In this document: positions 1-8,017 of the stretch, one piece after another
Numbering within the stretch: the stretch's first letter is position 1
Layout of the letters: each line of letters opens with the position of its first letter
IMG/VR virus record: IMGVR_UViG_3300037504_000484
Location: 1-24,133 of that record
Length of the DNA stretch: 24,133 nucleotides
DNA from: a virus
Reading direction: 5' to 3' (one strand)
The notes under the pieces: generated by a model
What the model was told of the DNA's origin: nothing
The model's input: the letters and a program-made list of their open reading frames with translations, nothing else
Database searches by the model: none
Translations under genes and position numbers: made by a program

Positions 1-5
1 ACATT

Positions 6-1127
6 ATGGCAGGTGTGGACTATACCGCTCTCACGGACCTGATCGCCACCACGCTGGACGATCTTCCCAAGGGGCAGTTTGAGGTGATGTGGGACTCGCA
101 GAACTACAAGTTCTGCCAGATCTACCAGGAGCATCGACGCACGGTCGACGGCGGCAAGGCGATTCAGCGTAACGTGATCCTGGACCGCAAGGGCCGGGCC
201 CGGTATCGTCGTCTGTACGACACGGACGAGCCGGTCGTCGATCAGAACATGAAGGAGATTGACGTGCCGTGGACGCAGATCGGCACGGACTACTCGTGGG
301 ACGTGGTCGAGATCCTACGCAATAAGAACTCCGAGAAGGGGTTCATCAACCTGCTGGAATCCCGTCGCACGGAGCGGATGTGGGATCTGGCGGAGCTGAT
401 CGAAGATCGCGGATGGTCCACCCCCACGTCGGCCACGGACAAGCTGTATCCTTATGGCATCCCGTACTACCTCAACTTCCTGGACGATGGCTCGGAAACG
501 GGCGGGTTCCACGGGAAGACGATCCGCTACCAGGGCGGAACGACGGGCACCATCTGTGCGGGCATCGACGCCGCGACAGAGAACAAGTGGCGGAACTACG
601 CCGACGTGTACACGACCGTCGACAACGCCCTGCTCCGGAAGCTCCGACAGGCCGTTCGTCGTACTCGGTTCCGTCCGGCCGCGTTCGTCCCCAAGCCGGG
701 GAAGGACGCCGTCGGTTCGCCGATTGAGCTCTACGCGAACGATTCCGTGACGACGGAGCTGGAGGATCTCGGCGACAAGCGGGACGATCGCAACGGCCCC
801 AAGGATCTCGCCGGAAAAATGTTGCATGACTTCGACGGCACGGTGTACTTCAACCGAATGCCGGTGGTCTACATCCCGCAGCTCGACGACCTGACCGTGA
901 CGGACGGCGGCGACAACACGTTCTCGCCGGAGCCGATCTACTGCGTCGACTGGACCAAGCTCCAGCCCGTGGTACAGGACGGGTACTGGATGGAAGAGTC
1001 CGAGCCGATGGTTGATCGTGGCCAGCATACCACGGTCAGCGTGTTCCTCGACGGGTCGCACAACAACTTGTGCGTCAATCGTCGGACGGCCGGATTCGTG
1101 CTCCACAAGAAGATCCCGGCTTCCTAA
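6..1127 (+). CDS. Phage major capsid protein
   Basis: Predicted main shell subunit of the icosahedral head. The 373-residue protein has the length and mixed alpha/beta character of HK97-fold capsid proteins. It has no signal peptide or membrane segment. An N-terminal helical region (about residues 5-50) is followed by a charged arm rich in Arg/Asp (45-75), a long helix near 110-135 with several Arg and Glu, and a beta-rich C-terminal part ending in the segment around FVLHKKIPAS. Its order, first in a run of head and tail genes and directly ahead of a head-tail adaptor two genes later, supports the role. The overall pattern resembles capsid proteins I recall from planctomycete-associated phages, which is memory and not a search result. 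The ATG at base 6 is the only visible start; its Shine-Dalgarno site lies outside the window, so a longer protein cannot be fully excluded. Confidence 0.8.
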   Translation: MAGVDYTALTDLIATTLDDLPKGQFEVMWDSQNYKFCQIYQEHRRTVDGGKAIQRNVILDRKGRARYRRLYDTDEPVVDQNMKEIDVPWTQIGTDYSWDVVEILRNKNSEKGFINLLESRRTERMWDLAELIEDRGWSTPTSATDKLYPYGIPYYLNFLDDGSETGGFHGKTIRYQGGTTGTICAGIDAATENKWRNYADVYTTVDNALLRKLRQAVRRTRFRPAAFVPKPGKDAVGSPIELYANDSVTTELEDLGDKRDDRNGPKDLAGKMLHDFDGTVYFNRMPVVYIPQLDDLTVTDGGDNTFSPEPIYCVDWTKLQPVVQDGYWMEESEPMVDRGQHTTVSVFLDGSHNNLCVNRRTAGFVLHKKIPAS

Positions 1128-1151
1128 GCCGGAACGACCAGACCGCTGTAG

Positions 1152-1178
1152 CCCCGGGGGTGAGTGAAACCCCCGGGG
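1152..1178 (+). terminator. GC hairpin after capsid gene
   Basis: Perfect 10-bp inverted repeat: CCCCGGGGGT (1152-1161), 7-base loop, ACCCCCGGGG (1169-1178). It sits 25 bases after the capsid stop and ahead of the next Shine-Dalgarno site. There is no T tract, so it may be a partial terminator or an mRNA 3'-end stabiliser that raises capsid expression over downstream genes rather than a classical intrinsic terminator. Confidence 0.5.
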
Positions 1179-1226
1179 TCGTCAGCAGTAGTAACGCTGC
1201 TGACTCTTCCAACAGGAGACAAGCTG

Positions 1227-2075
1227 ATGACTGCTATCATTGATGTTTCGCGGGCGGGCGAATCGGACAAGCCGAGCCCCAGTATCTGGGGGGACTGCCC
1301 CTGCACCATCCTCAACGACAAGGGCCTGGGCGTTTTCGTCCATGAGGATTTCCAGGCACCCATCTCCATCGCTACGCCCACGGACTCCGCTCCGATCGGC
1401 GGGGGGGCGTTCTCCTTTAAGGGCGACACGGACACGAGCCTCACGTCCGTTGCGGACACGCCCGGCGGGATCATCGACATGGAGACCAACACCACGGCGG
1501 CCGACGCCGGGGCGATCGTCGGCAACGCATTCGCCAAGATCGTGAAGAACTCGGGCAAGAAGGTCTGGTTCGAGACCCGGGTAGCTCCCGGGGATGTCGA
1601 CGATGACATGGGTACGTTCGCCGGTCTGGTTGAAGAGGACGGGGCCGACGAGGACGTGATCGCCGACGATCCAGCGGACAACGACGCTACCGCCGATGTC
1701 ACGCTCATCGGGTATCTCCAGTCCAATGACGACCCTGACGCGTACGACGCCCTGACCAAGAACGATACCGACGACGCGGTCCTCGTGAAGAACGATGTCA
1801 CGAACGCGACGGGGATTCCGTCGGACGATCGGGCGTCGCTGGTCGACGGCGTTGCTGCGACCGGAGCCGGGTTCCACAAGCTCGGTATCTACTTCGGTGG
1901 CCGTGACGTGATCGAATTCTACGTGGACGGCTACAAGGTCGCCACCGCGGATGTCGATTCCAACATCGACCAGGACAACTGGCTGGCCCCCATCGTCGCC
2001 GTGAAGACGGGCGACACTGCCGCGGAGAAGATCTTCGTGGACTGGATCCGGGCCGCGTACCAGGAACGGAGCTAA
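1227..2075 (+). CDS. Beta-rich virion protein, lectin-like fold suspected
   Basis: Unrecognised 282-residue protein, very acidic, dominated by Asp, Thr, Ala and Gly. The C-terminal part (about 205-280) has alternating hydrophobic strands and the segment FYVDGYKVATADVD, a pattern typical of concanavalin A/LamG-type jelly rolls. No transmembrane segment is seen. I chose ATG 1227 over the upstream in-frame GTG at 1164 because AGGAGA lies just upstream of 1227, while 1164 falls inside the loop of the preceding hairpin. Position directly after the capsid gene suggests a head decoration or head-fibre protein. That is inference from order and fold type; a tail role is also possible. Confidence 0.6.
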   Translation: MTAIIDVSRAGESDKPSPSIWGDCPCTILNDKGLGVFVHEDFQAPISIATPTDSAPIGGGAFSFKGDTDTSLTSVADTPGGIIDMETNTTAADAGAIVGNAFAKIVKNSGKKVWFETRVAPGDVDDDMGTFAGLVEEDGADEDVIADDPADNDATADVTLIGYLQSNDDPDAYDALTKNDTDDAVLVKNDVTNATGIPSDDRASLVDGVAATGAGFHKLGIYFGGRDVIEFYVDGYKVATADVDSNIDQDNWLAPIVAVKTGDTAAEKIFVDWIRAAYQERS

Positions 2076-2088
2076 GTCGCATGGCCGA

Positions 2089-2117
2089 GCCCCGCTCCCC
2101 TGATCCGGGGGCGGGGC
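2089..2117 (+). terminator. GC hairpin between virion genes
   Basis: 11-bp stem with one G-T wobble: 2089-2099 pairs with 2107-2117, 7-base loop. It starts 14 bases after the preceding stop and ends 20 bases ahead of the next ATG. There is no T tract. The following gene has only a weak ribosome binding site, so the hairpin may also influence its translation. Confidence 0.45.
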
Positions 2118-2136
2118 GGCCCTGCGTGAGAACGCC

Positions 2137-3162
2137 ATGAGTGAGCCGACCAGTGCTCTGACATTTCGCGACCTGATTCTGGAGGTCGCCCGCAAGCTGG
2201 GCTACGCCAACTACGGCGAAGACGGCGACGGGCCAATCGAGATCCCCTCGGATCCCCATGATCTGGACGAGTGCAAGCGGATCGTCAACAAGGCGATTCG
2301 CATGTTCGTCGCGGACGCTCCGGCTTCCGGATGGAAGTGGGCTCGTCCTGTCGCCGAGGTGACACTGTGGGGGACCGTGGCGACGGACAGCGACAATCTG
2401 GCCACTTCTGGTGGGTACGACCCTATCGCTGACCGGACGACGCTCAACGTCAGCGAGGATTCGTTCTACCCGTCGATGGAGGAGCGGACCCTGACCCTTA
2501 CCGGCGTTGGGGACTTCGTGATCGCCTCTTACGTGTCCGCCACGCAGATCAAGGTGCGGGGCGACGCTACCGGGGCCGGGGCTGCGGGGGTCACCTGGAG
2601 CATCACCTCGGACGGCAACTTCACGTTACCCAGTGACTTCGGTGGTGAATACTCCGGCGACGTGACCTACGCAGCGGGCACCGAGCAGGGCGTGGGTTTG
2701 GACTGGACCAGCGATGCGATCATCCGCCAGTGGCGGGCCGATCTGGCTGACGACTCCGGGGATCCCTTCCTGGCAGCCGTTCGGCCGATGGCCACGGGCC
2801 AGCCCCGTCGTCGCTGGGAACTGATGGTGTATCCCCAGCCCGACGATGTCGTTACAGTGACGTTCCCGTATACAGTGGGCTTCGACCAGTTGGTTGAGTT
2901 GGACGAAGTACCGCCCATGCCGTTTTCGCACGACGAAACGGTTCGGGCCGCGTGCTTGGCCATGGCAGAGAAGGACAACGAGGATATGCCGGGGCCGGAC
3001 TGGGAATACTACCGCAGCGTGGCCCTACCAAACAGTTACCGCTCCGACCTCCATGCCGCCCCGAAGAAGCTCGGGTATTTCGGTAGGGGTGGCCGTGGGC
3101 GGCCGTCGATTACCACGTTTCGCAATCACATGTATCAGCGTCCGAACGTGACGCTGGAGTAA
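2137..3162 (+). CDS. Head-tail adaptor, tail tubular protein A-like
   Basis: Predicted connector that attaches to the portal ring and carries the tail nozzle in short-tailed phages (role of T7 gp11 and P22 gp4). The 341-residue protein starts with helices typical of this class: FRDLILEVARKLG (about 10-22), then ECKRIVNKAIRMFVADAP (about 44-61), followed by a Trp. A beta-rich middle (about 70-200) contains Gly/Thr-rich strands, and a C-terminal helical part includes HDETVRAACLAMAEKDNEDMPG (in two pieces, about 263-284), the region that often packs against the portal. Placement between capsid and nozzle genes supports the call. The Shine-Dalgarno site is weak, and no better start is seen. Assignment rests on pattern and order; the family was not searched. 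Confidence 0.65.
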   Translation: MSEPTSALTFRDLILEVARKLGYANYGEDGDGPIEIPSDPHDLDECKRIVNKAIRMFVADAPASGWKWARPVAEVTLWGTVATDSDNLATSGGYDPIADRTTLNVSEDSFYPSMEERTLTLTGVGDFVIASYVSATQIKVRGDATGAGAAGVTWSITSDGNFTLPSDFGGEYSGDVTYAAGTEQGVGLDWTSDAIIRQWRADLADDSGDPFLAAVRPMATGQPRRRWELMVYPQPDDVVTVTFPYTVGFDQLVELDEVPPMPFSHDETVRAACLAMAEKDNEDMPGPDWEYYRSVALPNSYRSDLHAAPKKLGYFGRGGRGRPSITTFRNHMYQRPNVTLE

Positions 3163-3172
3163 GGAGCATTCG

Positions 3173-3829
3173 ATGTTCAACACCAACAACTTCCTGACCG
3201 AGCTCAAGGCGATCGTGATGGGCGGGGGCCTCAATGACGCGGGCCACCCGTACAACGATGCCGGGTTCCTGCGGGACATCCTGATCCCGCTCTCAGCCCT
3301 CGACCTCAACACGACGCTGACGGTGGACACCAGCGATGCTGGTGCCTCGGACGACCCCGTGCTGTACGGCGGTGCGTACCTCACCGCCGACGAGACCAAC
3401 GCCCGCGTGGTGAAGGTCGAAGAGACGACCGACGATATCGCCCACCTCACGTTCCCAGTTCCCCGGGACTATGACGAGGCCACGGACGTGATGAAGGTCC
3501 GCGTGCTGGCCAGCATGATCTCCGTCTCCACGGACGACGATGTCGAGCTCGACAGCGAGATCTACGTCAAGACCGCGGGCTCAGCTCTCGGGTCGGACCT
3601 GGACGTTACCAAGCCGGGCACGGTGCTGAGCACGACCGCTCAGTGGCTGGAGTTCGACCTGACGGGCAACGACCTGGAACGGGACGACGTGGTGAACTTC
3701 CAGCTCATCACCAACGGTGGGAACGATACCGATGGCGAGGAGGTGTTGATCCACGCGGTGCAGGTCGTCTATCGGTCGACCCTCGTGAGCTACAACCGTT
3801 CGGATGCCAGCGGCAACGCCCTCCGGTAA
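3173..3829 (+). CDS. Beta-rich virion protein, unknown role
   Basis: Unrecognised 218-residue acidic protein. After a short N-terminal helix (FNTNNFLTELKAIVMGGG) it is almost entirely predicted beta strand, with Thr/Val/Asp alternation and a C-terminal strand ending VVYRSTLVSYNRS. It has no membrane segment, signal peptide or catalytic motif. GGAG lies 7 bases ahead of the ATG, one codon-length after the stop of the adaptor gene, so the two are likely co-translated. Location between adaptor and nozzle suggests a head decoration, trimeric plug or tail-associated protein. Asp-rich turns may bind metal, but nothing specific can be shown. Confidence 0.6.
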   Translation: MFNTNNFLTELKAIVMGGGLNDAGHPYNDAGFLRDILIPLSALDLNTTLTVDTSDAGASDDPVLYGGAYLTADETNARVVKVEETTDDIAHLTFPVPRDYDEATDVMKVRVLASMISVSTDDDVELDSEIYVKTAGSALGSDLDVTKPGTVLSTTAQWLEFDLTGNDLERDDVVNFQLITNGGNDTDGEEVLIHAVQVVYRSTLVSYNRSDASGNALR

Positions 3830-3855
3830 GTCGCTGCGTCCCCTGAACTGATTCC

Positions 3856-3886
3856 CGGGCCGGGCTCCTTACCGGGGTCCGGCCCG
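3856..3886 (+). terminator. GC hairpin before nozzle gene
   Basis: Stem of about 13 bp with two G-T wobbles (3856-3868 with 3874-3886) and a 5-base loop, 27 bases after the preceding stop and 21 bases ahead of the next ATG. There is no T tract. It is of the same type as the hairpins at 1152 and 2089, suggesting a repeated regulatory solution in this operon. Confidence 0.5.
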
Positions 3887-3907
3887 ATTGCTACCCTGGA
3901 GAGACCC

Positions 3908-6484
3908 ATGGCCACACCGCAACCGCTCGTGTTTCCGGTACAAGGGCTCAACCGGTCTGCGGGTTATCACGCCCAGCCTGATGCGACGACGAAGACCGCT
4001 CTGAACGTGCGGCCCCACGACGCCATTGAAGGAAAGCTGCGAGGCGGGCGTCGAGCCGGGTTGTCGAAATGGGTCAACGGCCAGATCAACAGCTCGAACG
4101 CGATCCAAGCCATGACCAAAGCCACCCAGGCCCTGGAGTACGGGGAGTCCTTCTGGGACTTGATTGTCGCTGGAGGTAACGATGTCGCGGGTACGGATGA
4201 CAACATGGTTTTGCTGGCGGGCTCCGATGGCACGCTGATAACCGGGGTGGATCTGGGTAGCTACCCATACGCTGTCGCCCGGGATGCCGATGCGAACATG
4301 TACGCCTGGGCCTCGTCGAATACTTCCTACGATGGGTCTGACGGGACCGCGGCGAATCTCTTCTCCTACACCCCCTTCGGCACGCTCCGATGGGCTGTGA
4401 ATGTTACCCTAAGCGAAACGACTGCATCCCATCAGGGTCGATTGACGTGGGACTCTGTGAACAACCGGATCGCTCTTGGGTCTCTCGGTGGGTTCGGTGA
4501 AGCGAATGAAGTGTTGGTCCTCGACGCGAACACTGGGGCGACTTTGTGGACCGCGAGTATCGCTGCGGCGGATATCCACGCTGCGGCATTTGATTCTGAC
4601 GGCAATTTGATCGTGGGAGGTGACGATACGAAGCTGTATAAGTACGACGCCGACGGTACTCTTATCGCAACGAGCGTCGACCTGGGGTTCAATGTCAACG
4701 ACATCGACATCAATCCAAGCACCGGTGAGCTCCTGGTCGGTGAATACGGTGATCCCGCCCGGGAGGTCCGGATTCTTTCGTCGGACCTCTCAACGGTTGT
4801 GAACTCGTACACCCTCGGGGATAATAACGAATGGCTTACCGTGGTGTGGACCCCTGACGGCGACTTTGTTACTGGAGCCGGAAAAGATAGCGACGGAGGC
4901 TCGGGCGAGGGGATCCAGCGGATCACTCGGAGTACAGGGGCTGTCGCCTGGAGTTTTACCCTGGGCAATCCTGTCGGGGACAACAACTATGGGACGTATG
5001 ACCTCCGGATCAGCGGAAGCGGAGATCTGGTCATCGGGTTTGATACCACCTCTTCTAATACCGGGGTGTTCGTGCGGGATATCTCGGACGGCAGTGCGAT
5101 CTGGGATGCTGAGGACACTTTGTACATCGGAGAAACGCACGTCGATACTTATCGCGGCGACTCCCTCACGGCGGCGACCCGGGAGACCTCGCTGGTGGTG
5201 GTATCCGGGGGGTCCGTCTACAAGGTCGCGAACGGGGCCCGCTTGGCCGCGTCCGCGGGCTCCGGTGTCCTGACGACTGAGCCTGGACGTGTGCAAGCCC
5301 AGGCAGCTTACAGTAAGGTCTTCTGCGTGGACGGAGCGAACAGCAAATACTTCGACCTCGCCGACAACACCGTGTACGATTGGGCGACCAAGGTAACGTC
5401 AGACGGCGAGGGCACCCTCCAGGCAAACTCCCGACTGATCGCCCTGTACCGGGGTCGGGTGGTGCTGAGCGGCGTGCAGAGCGACCCGCACAACTGGTAT
5501 ATGTCTCGGGTGGGGGATCCTCTGGATTGGGACTACGCCCCGGCGACCACGTCGCTCACAGATCCGGTCGCCGGGAATAACGCCCCGGCCGGACTGGTCG
5601 GCGATATCGTCACAGCCCTGATTCCCGTGTCGGACGACGTGCTGCTGTTCGGCTGTGACTCGTCGATCTGGCAGATGACGGGCGATCCGGCGGGCGGCGG
5701 AGCGATTGACCTCGTGAGCGACCAGACGGGGATCGCTTTCGGCCGAGCATGGGCGAAGGATCCGTCCGGGGCCGTGTACTTTCTCGGGATCGACGGCGTC
5801 TATCGGATGCGAATGGGGGAGTACCCAGTCAGCATCACGATCGGCCGATTGGACCGGGAGTTCGAGGGCATCGACTTGGAGGCGAATGCTGCTCGCATGG
5901 GATGGGACTTCATCCGTCGCCAGCTCTGGGTGGTCATCGTTCCGGCGGACGGCGAGTCCGCTACGACGGTCTACGTCTGGGATCAGCGGACCGATTCCTG
6001 GTGGCAAGATGAATACCCGACGACGATGGGGCCGAACCTCGTGATTGGCTTCGACTCGGACAAGGCCGAGGATACCGCGTTCCTGCTGGGGTGCCGAGAT
6101 GGGTATATCCGGGAGGTCGATGATACAGCCGCCGACGACGACGGGACCGGGATCACCAGTAAGGTCCGGTTCAAACCCTTGATCGCGGGCGACCCCGCGG
6201 GGAAACTCCGGGTCGAAGAGCTCACCGCTATCATGGGCCTGGGAAGCGGGAATGTGGACCTGCGAGTCTACACCGGCCAGACGGCGGAGGAGGCGTTCGA
6301 CTCCTCAACCGTGCGAATGAAGAAGGTGTTGAAGGCCGGGCGGAACTCCTCACTCCGTCAACGAGTTCAAGCCGCGGCCTTGGAGGTCGAGATCGGGCAG
6401 GATTCGGCGTCGAGTCGCTGGGCCCTGGAGCGATTGAACATCCGAGCACAGCCTACCGGTCGAGCCCGCAGGCGGAAGGGATAA
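3908..6484 (+). CDS. Tail nozzle protein (tail tubular B-like) with extra beta-propeller
   Basis: Predicted nozzle of the short tail, comparable in role to T7 gp12 or P22 gp10. Residues 1-60 carry a pattern typical of nozzle proteins (PVQGLNRSAGY, then ALNVRPHDAIEGKLRGGRR). The C-terminal half (about 500-830) has the nozzle signature of instrument-like strands: LIALYRGRVVLSGV, DPHNWYMSRVGDPLDW, DDVLLFGCDSSIWQMTGDP and YVWDQRTDSWW. Between them, about residues 105-405, lies a repeat-built PQQ/WD-like propeller with recurring DxDGNLIVGG, NPSTGELLVGEYG and STGAVAWSF units. At 858 residues it is longer than I would expect for a plain nozzle, and the insertion accounts for that. GGAGAG precedes the ATG. 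The propeller stretch has visibly looser codon choice than the flanks, which may mean separate acquisition. The propeller may bind host surface or carry fibres; this is inference. Confidence 0.75.
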   Translation: MATPQPLVFPVQGLNRSAGYHAQPDATTKTALNVRPHDAIEGKLRGGRRAGLSKWVNGQINSSNAIQAMTKATQALEYGESFWDLIVAGGNDVAGTDDNMVLLAGSDGTLITGVDLGSYPYAVARDADANMYAWASSNTSYDGSDGTAANLFSYTPFGTLRWAVNVTLSETTASHQGRLTWDSVNNRIALGSLGGFGEANEVLVLDANTGATLWTASIAAADIHAAAFDSDGNLIVGGDDTKLYKYDADGTLIATSVDLGFNVNDIDINPSTGELLVGEYGDPAREVRILSSDLSTVVNSYTLGDNNEWLTVVWTPDGDFVTGAGKDSDGGSGEGIQRITRSTGAVAWSFTLGNPVGDNNYGTYDLRISGSGDLVIGFDTTSSNTGVFVRDISDGSAIWDAEDTLYIGETHVDTYRGDSLTAATRETSLVVVSGGSVYKVANGARLAASAGSGVLTTEPGRVQAQAAYSKVFCVDGANSKYFDLADNTVYDWATKVTSDGEGTLQANSRLIALYRGRVVLSGVQSDPHNWYMSRVGDPLDWDYAPATTSLTDPVAGNNAPAGLVGDIVTALIPVSDDVLLFGCDSSIWQMTGDPAGGGAIDLVSDQTGIAFGRAWAKDPSGAVYFLGIDGVYRMRMGEYPVSITIGRLDREFEGIDLEANAARMGWDFIRRQLWVVIVPADGESATTVYVWDQRTDSWWQDEYPTTMGPNLVIGFDSDKAEDTAFLLGCRDGYIREVDDTAADDDGTGITSKVRFKPLIAGDPAGKLRVEELTAIMGLGSGNVDLRVYTGQTAEEAFDSSTVRMKKVLKAGRNSSLRQRVQAAALEVEIGQDSASSRWALERLNIRAQPTGRARRRKG

Positions 6485-6486
6485 GC

Positions 6487-7974
6487 ATGGCCGCTGGACA
6501 GACACGAATCAAGTCGTCGGATGCCCGAGCTCGGCGGAACGCTGCCCGGCTGGCAAACGCTGCCACGCAGCTTGTCGGCGGTGTGATGGAACTGGATGAC
6601 CAGGGCCGAATCGTGTTGAATCTGGCGGACACGAATCCGGGGCTGGAGAACTCTGATGGATTGCGGGTGAAGGTAACGTCCCCGATCGCCCGCACCGCTT
6701 CGGGGGTCGATCTAACTCTCGCCACGGACCCCGGACTGGAGGACGTGAGCGGGTTGCGTGTGAAAGCGGTCGCCCCCCTGGAACGAACGGCAGACGGGTT
6801 GGAACTTTCCCTGGATGCTACAGGTGGCCTGCTGACGGTTGATAGCGGCAATCTCGCCTTCTCCTATGACGACACCCAGGGTCTCGACCAAGTGGCGGGG
6901 GAGCAAGACCCGGTTCAGGAGGCTGAGCTGATCGGGTGGTGGAAGCTCGACGACGGCTCCGGGGCGACCGCGGCCGATTCCTCGACCGGGAGCCATGACG
7001 GCACTCTGACCGGGCCGTTCGATGACGGAAGCGGTTGGGACGCGGCTGTCCCGGCCGTATCTCCGATGGTGGATAGCTCCCTGGATTTTCTGAGCGGTGA
7101 CAACTACGTAAAGATCACTGAAGCCGGAGATTTGGACATCGACCCGGACGGGGACGACTACACCGTCATGTGCTGGTTCAAGGACGTTCCGGATAACGCG
7201 AACCTCGTCCTGAAGGCCGGTGACCGCTGGTACGATACGCGGGGGGAGTTTGTGCTACGAGTCGTGCCGGATTCCGGTGGCTTGAACCGGATTTACCTCT
7301 ATATCGGCAATACCAGAGACGACTGGACGGCGGCATCGGGGACTTTTGATGATGGGAACTGGCATCATCTCGCAGTCTCCGTCCACGGAACCGCTGCTTC
7401 TCCCTCGGCCGACGTTTATCTCGACGGTTCTCTGTTCGGAACCCAGAGCTCCCTCGGATCCTATTCCGGGAGTCACCCATGGTTTATCGGGGGATCTGAT
7501 GATCCTACGCTGCCTGCTTCGCTGAACGGAAACATCTGCGATGTCCGAATCTACAGCACGGATCTGAGTGCCGCCGAGATCGCGGATATCGCCGCGGGGA
7601 CGGAATCCAATGTCCCCGATCTCCTGGTCGTGGATCTGGCTGCCACGAATCCGGGGCTGGAGTTCGACGGCAGTGGGGATCTCCAAGTGAAGGTTAAGGC
7701 GTCCAGTGGCTTGACGGTAGACTCCGACGGGCTACAGGTGACGGCGGCGACGGCCCGGGCGGACTCGTCTCAGAATGCCATTACGTTGACATCGGTGACT
7801 GACCCCGCGGATGCTCCGGCCGACGCCGATGCACTCCGTGATGATCTGGTGGCGAACGCCTTGGCCGAGCTCCAGACCCGCGATGGGGAGCTGAAGACGG
7901 CGATCGAAACACTGGCCGGGGAGTTCAACGATCTGCTGTCCAAACTCCGGACCGCAAACTTGCTTGACACTTGA
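6487..7974 (+). CDS. Tail fibre protein with LamG domain
   Basis: Predicted host-binding fibre, 495 residues. After a basic N-terminal helix (6-35) come two fibre repeats of the form NPGLE..GLRVKV..P..RTA.G..L (about 47-78 and 79-110). A concanavalin A-like LamG_3 domain follows (about 148-370), with the usual marks LIGWWKLDDGSG, a central YTVMCWFK strand, GNWHHLAVSVHG, VYLDGS and the closing CDVRIYSTDLSAAEIADIAAG. A third fibre repeat (386-420) resumes after it, and a C-terminal coiled coil (about 440-490) probably trimerises the fibre. LamG domains commonly bind glycans. It starts 2 bases after the nozzle stop, with GGAAGG inside the end of that gene, so translation is likely coupled. The last codons overlap the promoter at 7964. 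Confidence 0.8.
   Translation: MAAGQTRIKSSDARARRNAARLANAATQLVGGVMELDDQGRIVLNLADTNPGLENSDGLRVKVTSPIARTASGVDLTLATDPGLEDVSGLRVKAVAPLERTADGLELSLDATGGLLTVDSGNLAFSYDDTQGLDQVAGEQDPVQEAELIGWWKLDDGSGATAADSSTGSHDGTLTGPFDDGSGWDAAVPAVSPMVDSSLDFLSGDNYVKITEAGDLDIDPDGDDYTVMCWFKDVPDNANLVLKAGDRWYDTRGEFVLRVVPDSGGLNRIYLYIGNTRDDWTAASGTFDDGNWHHLAVSVHGTAASPSADVYLDGSLFGTQSSLGSYSGSHPWFIGGSDDPTLPASLNGNICDVRIYSTDLSAAEIADIAAGTESNVPDLLVVDLAATNPGLEFDGSGDLQVKVKASSGLTVDSDGLQVTAATARADSSQNAITLTSVTDPADAPADADALRDDLVANALAELQTRDGELKTAIETLAGEFNDLLSKLRTANLLDT
6631..6648 (+). repeat. 18-bp fibre repeat, second copy at 7645-7662
   Basis: ACGAATCCGGGGCTGGAG occurs identically at 6631-6648 and 7645-7662, once on each side of the LamG domain of the fibre gene. 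It encodes the TNPGLE part of the fibre repeat. The exact identity suggests recent duplication, gene conversion, or a site for domain exchange. Confidence 0.7.
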
Positions 7975-7992
7975 TCGTCCTGATGGTATAAT
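7964..7992 (+). promoter_or_regulatory. Consensus sigma70 promoter with extended -10
   Basis: TTGACA (7964-7969), a 17-base spacer, then TATAAT (7987-7992), with TGG directly before the -10 box matching the extended -10 TGn element. All twelve hexamer bases are consensus. Transcription should begin near 7999, leaving a leader of about 19 bases with the purine-rich AGAGGCGAGG ahead of ATG 8018. It overlaps the final codons of the fibre gene and would drive the internal virion protein genes separately from the head and tail genes. Such a perfect match is very unlikely by chance in GC-rich sequence, and its position in the only gap between these genes fits a real function. Confidence 0.85.
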
Positions 7993-8017
7993 ACGAACAG
8001 AGAGGCGAGGTACACAG

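Noticed and set aside
315-2195. Two long - strand frames (315-1106 and 1182-2195) opposite capsid and neighbouring genes
   Set aside because: Arg/Val/His-rich shadow translations caused by high third-position GC of the + genes; both cross or oppose well-supported virion genes and the second runs through two hairpins.
7964-8017. Longer version of the internal virion protein starting at TTG 7964
   Set aside because: The TTG is part of the -35 box, the extra 18 residues would be encoded upstream of the predicted transcript start, and ATG 8018 has its own purine-rich site.
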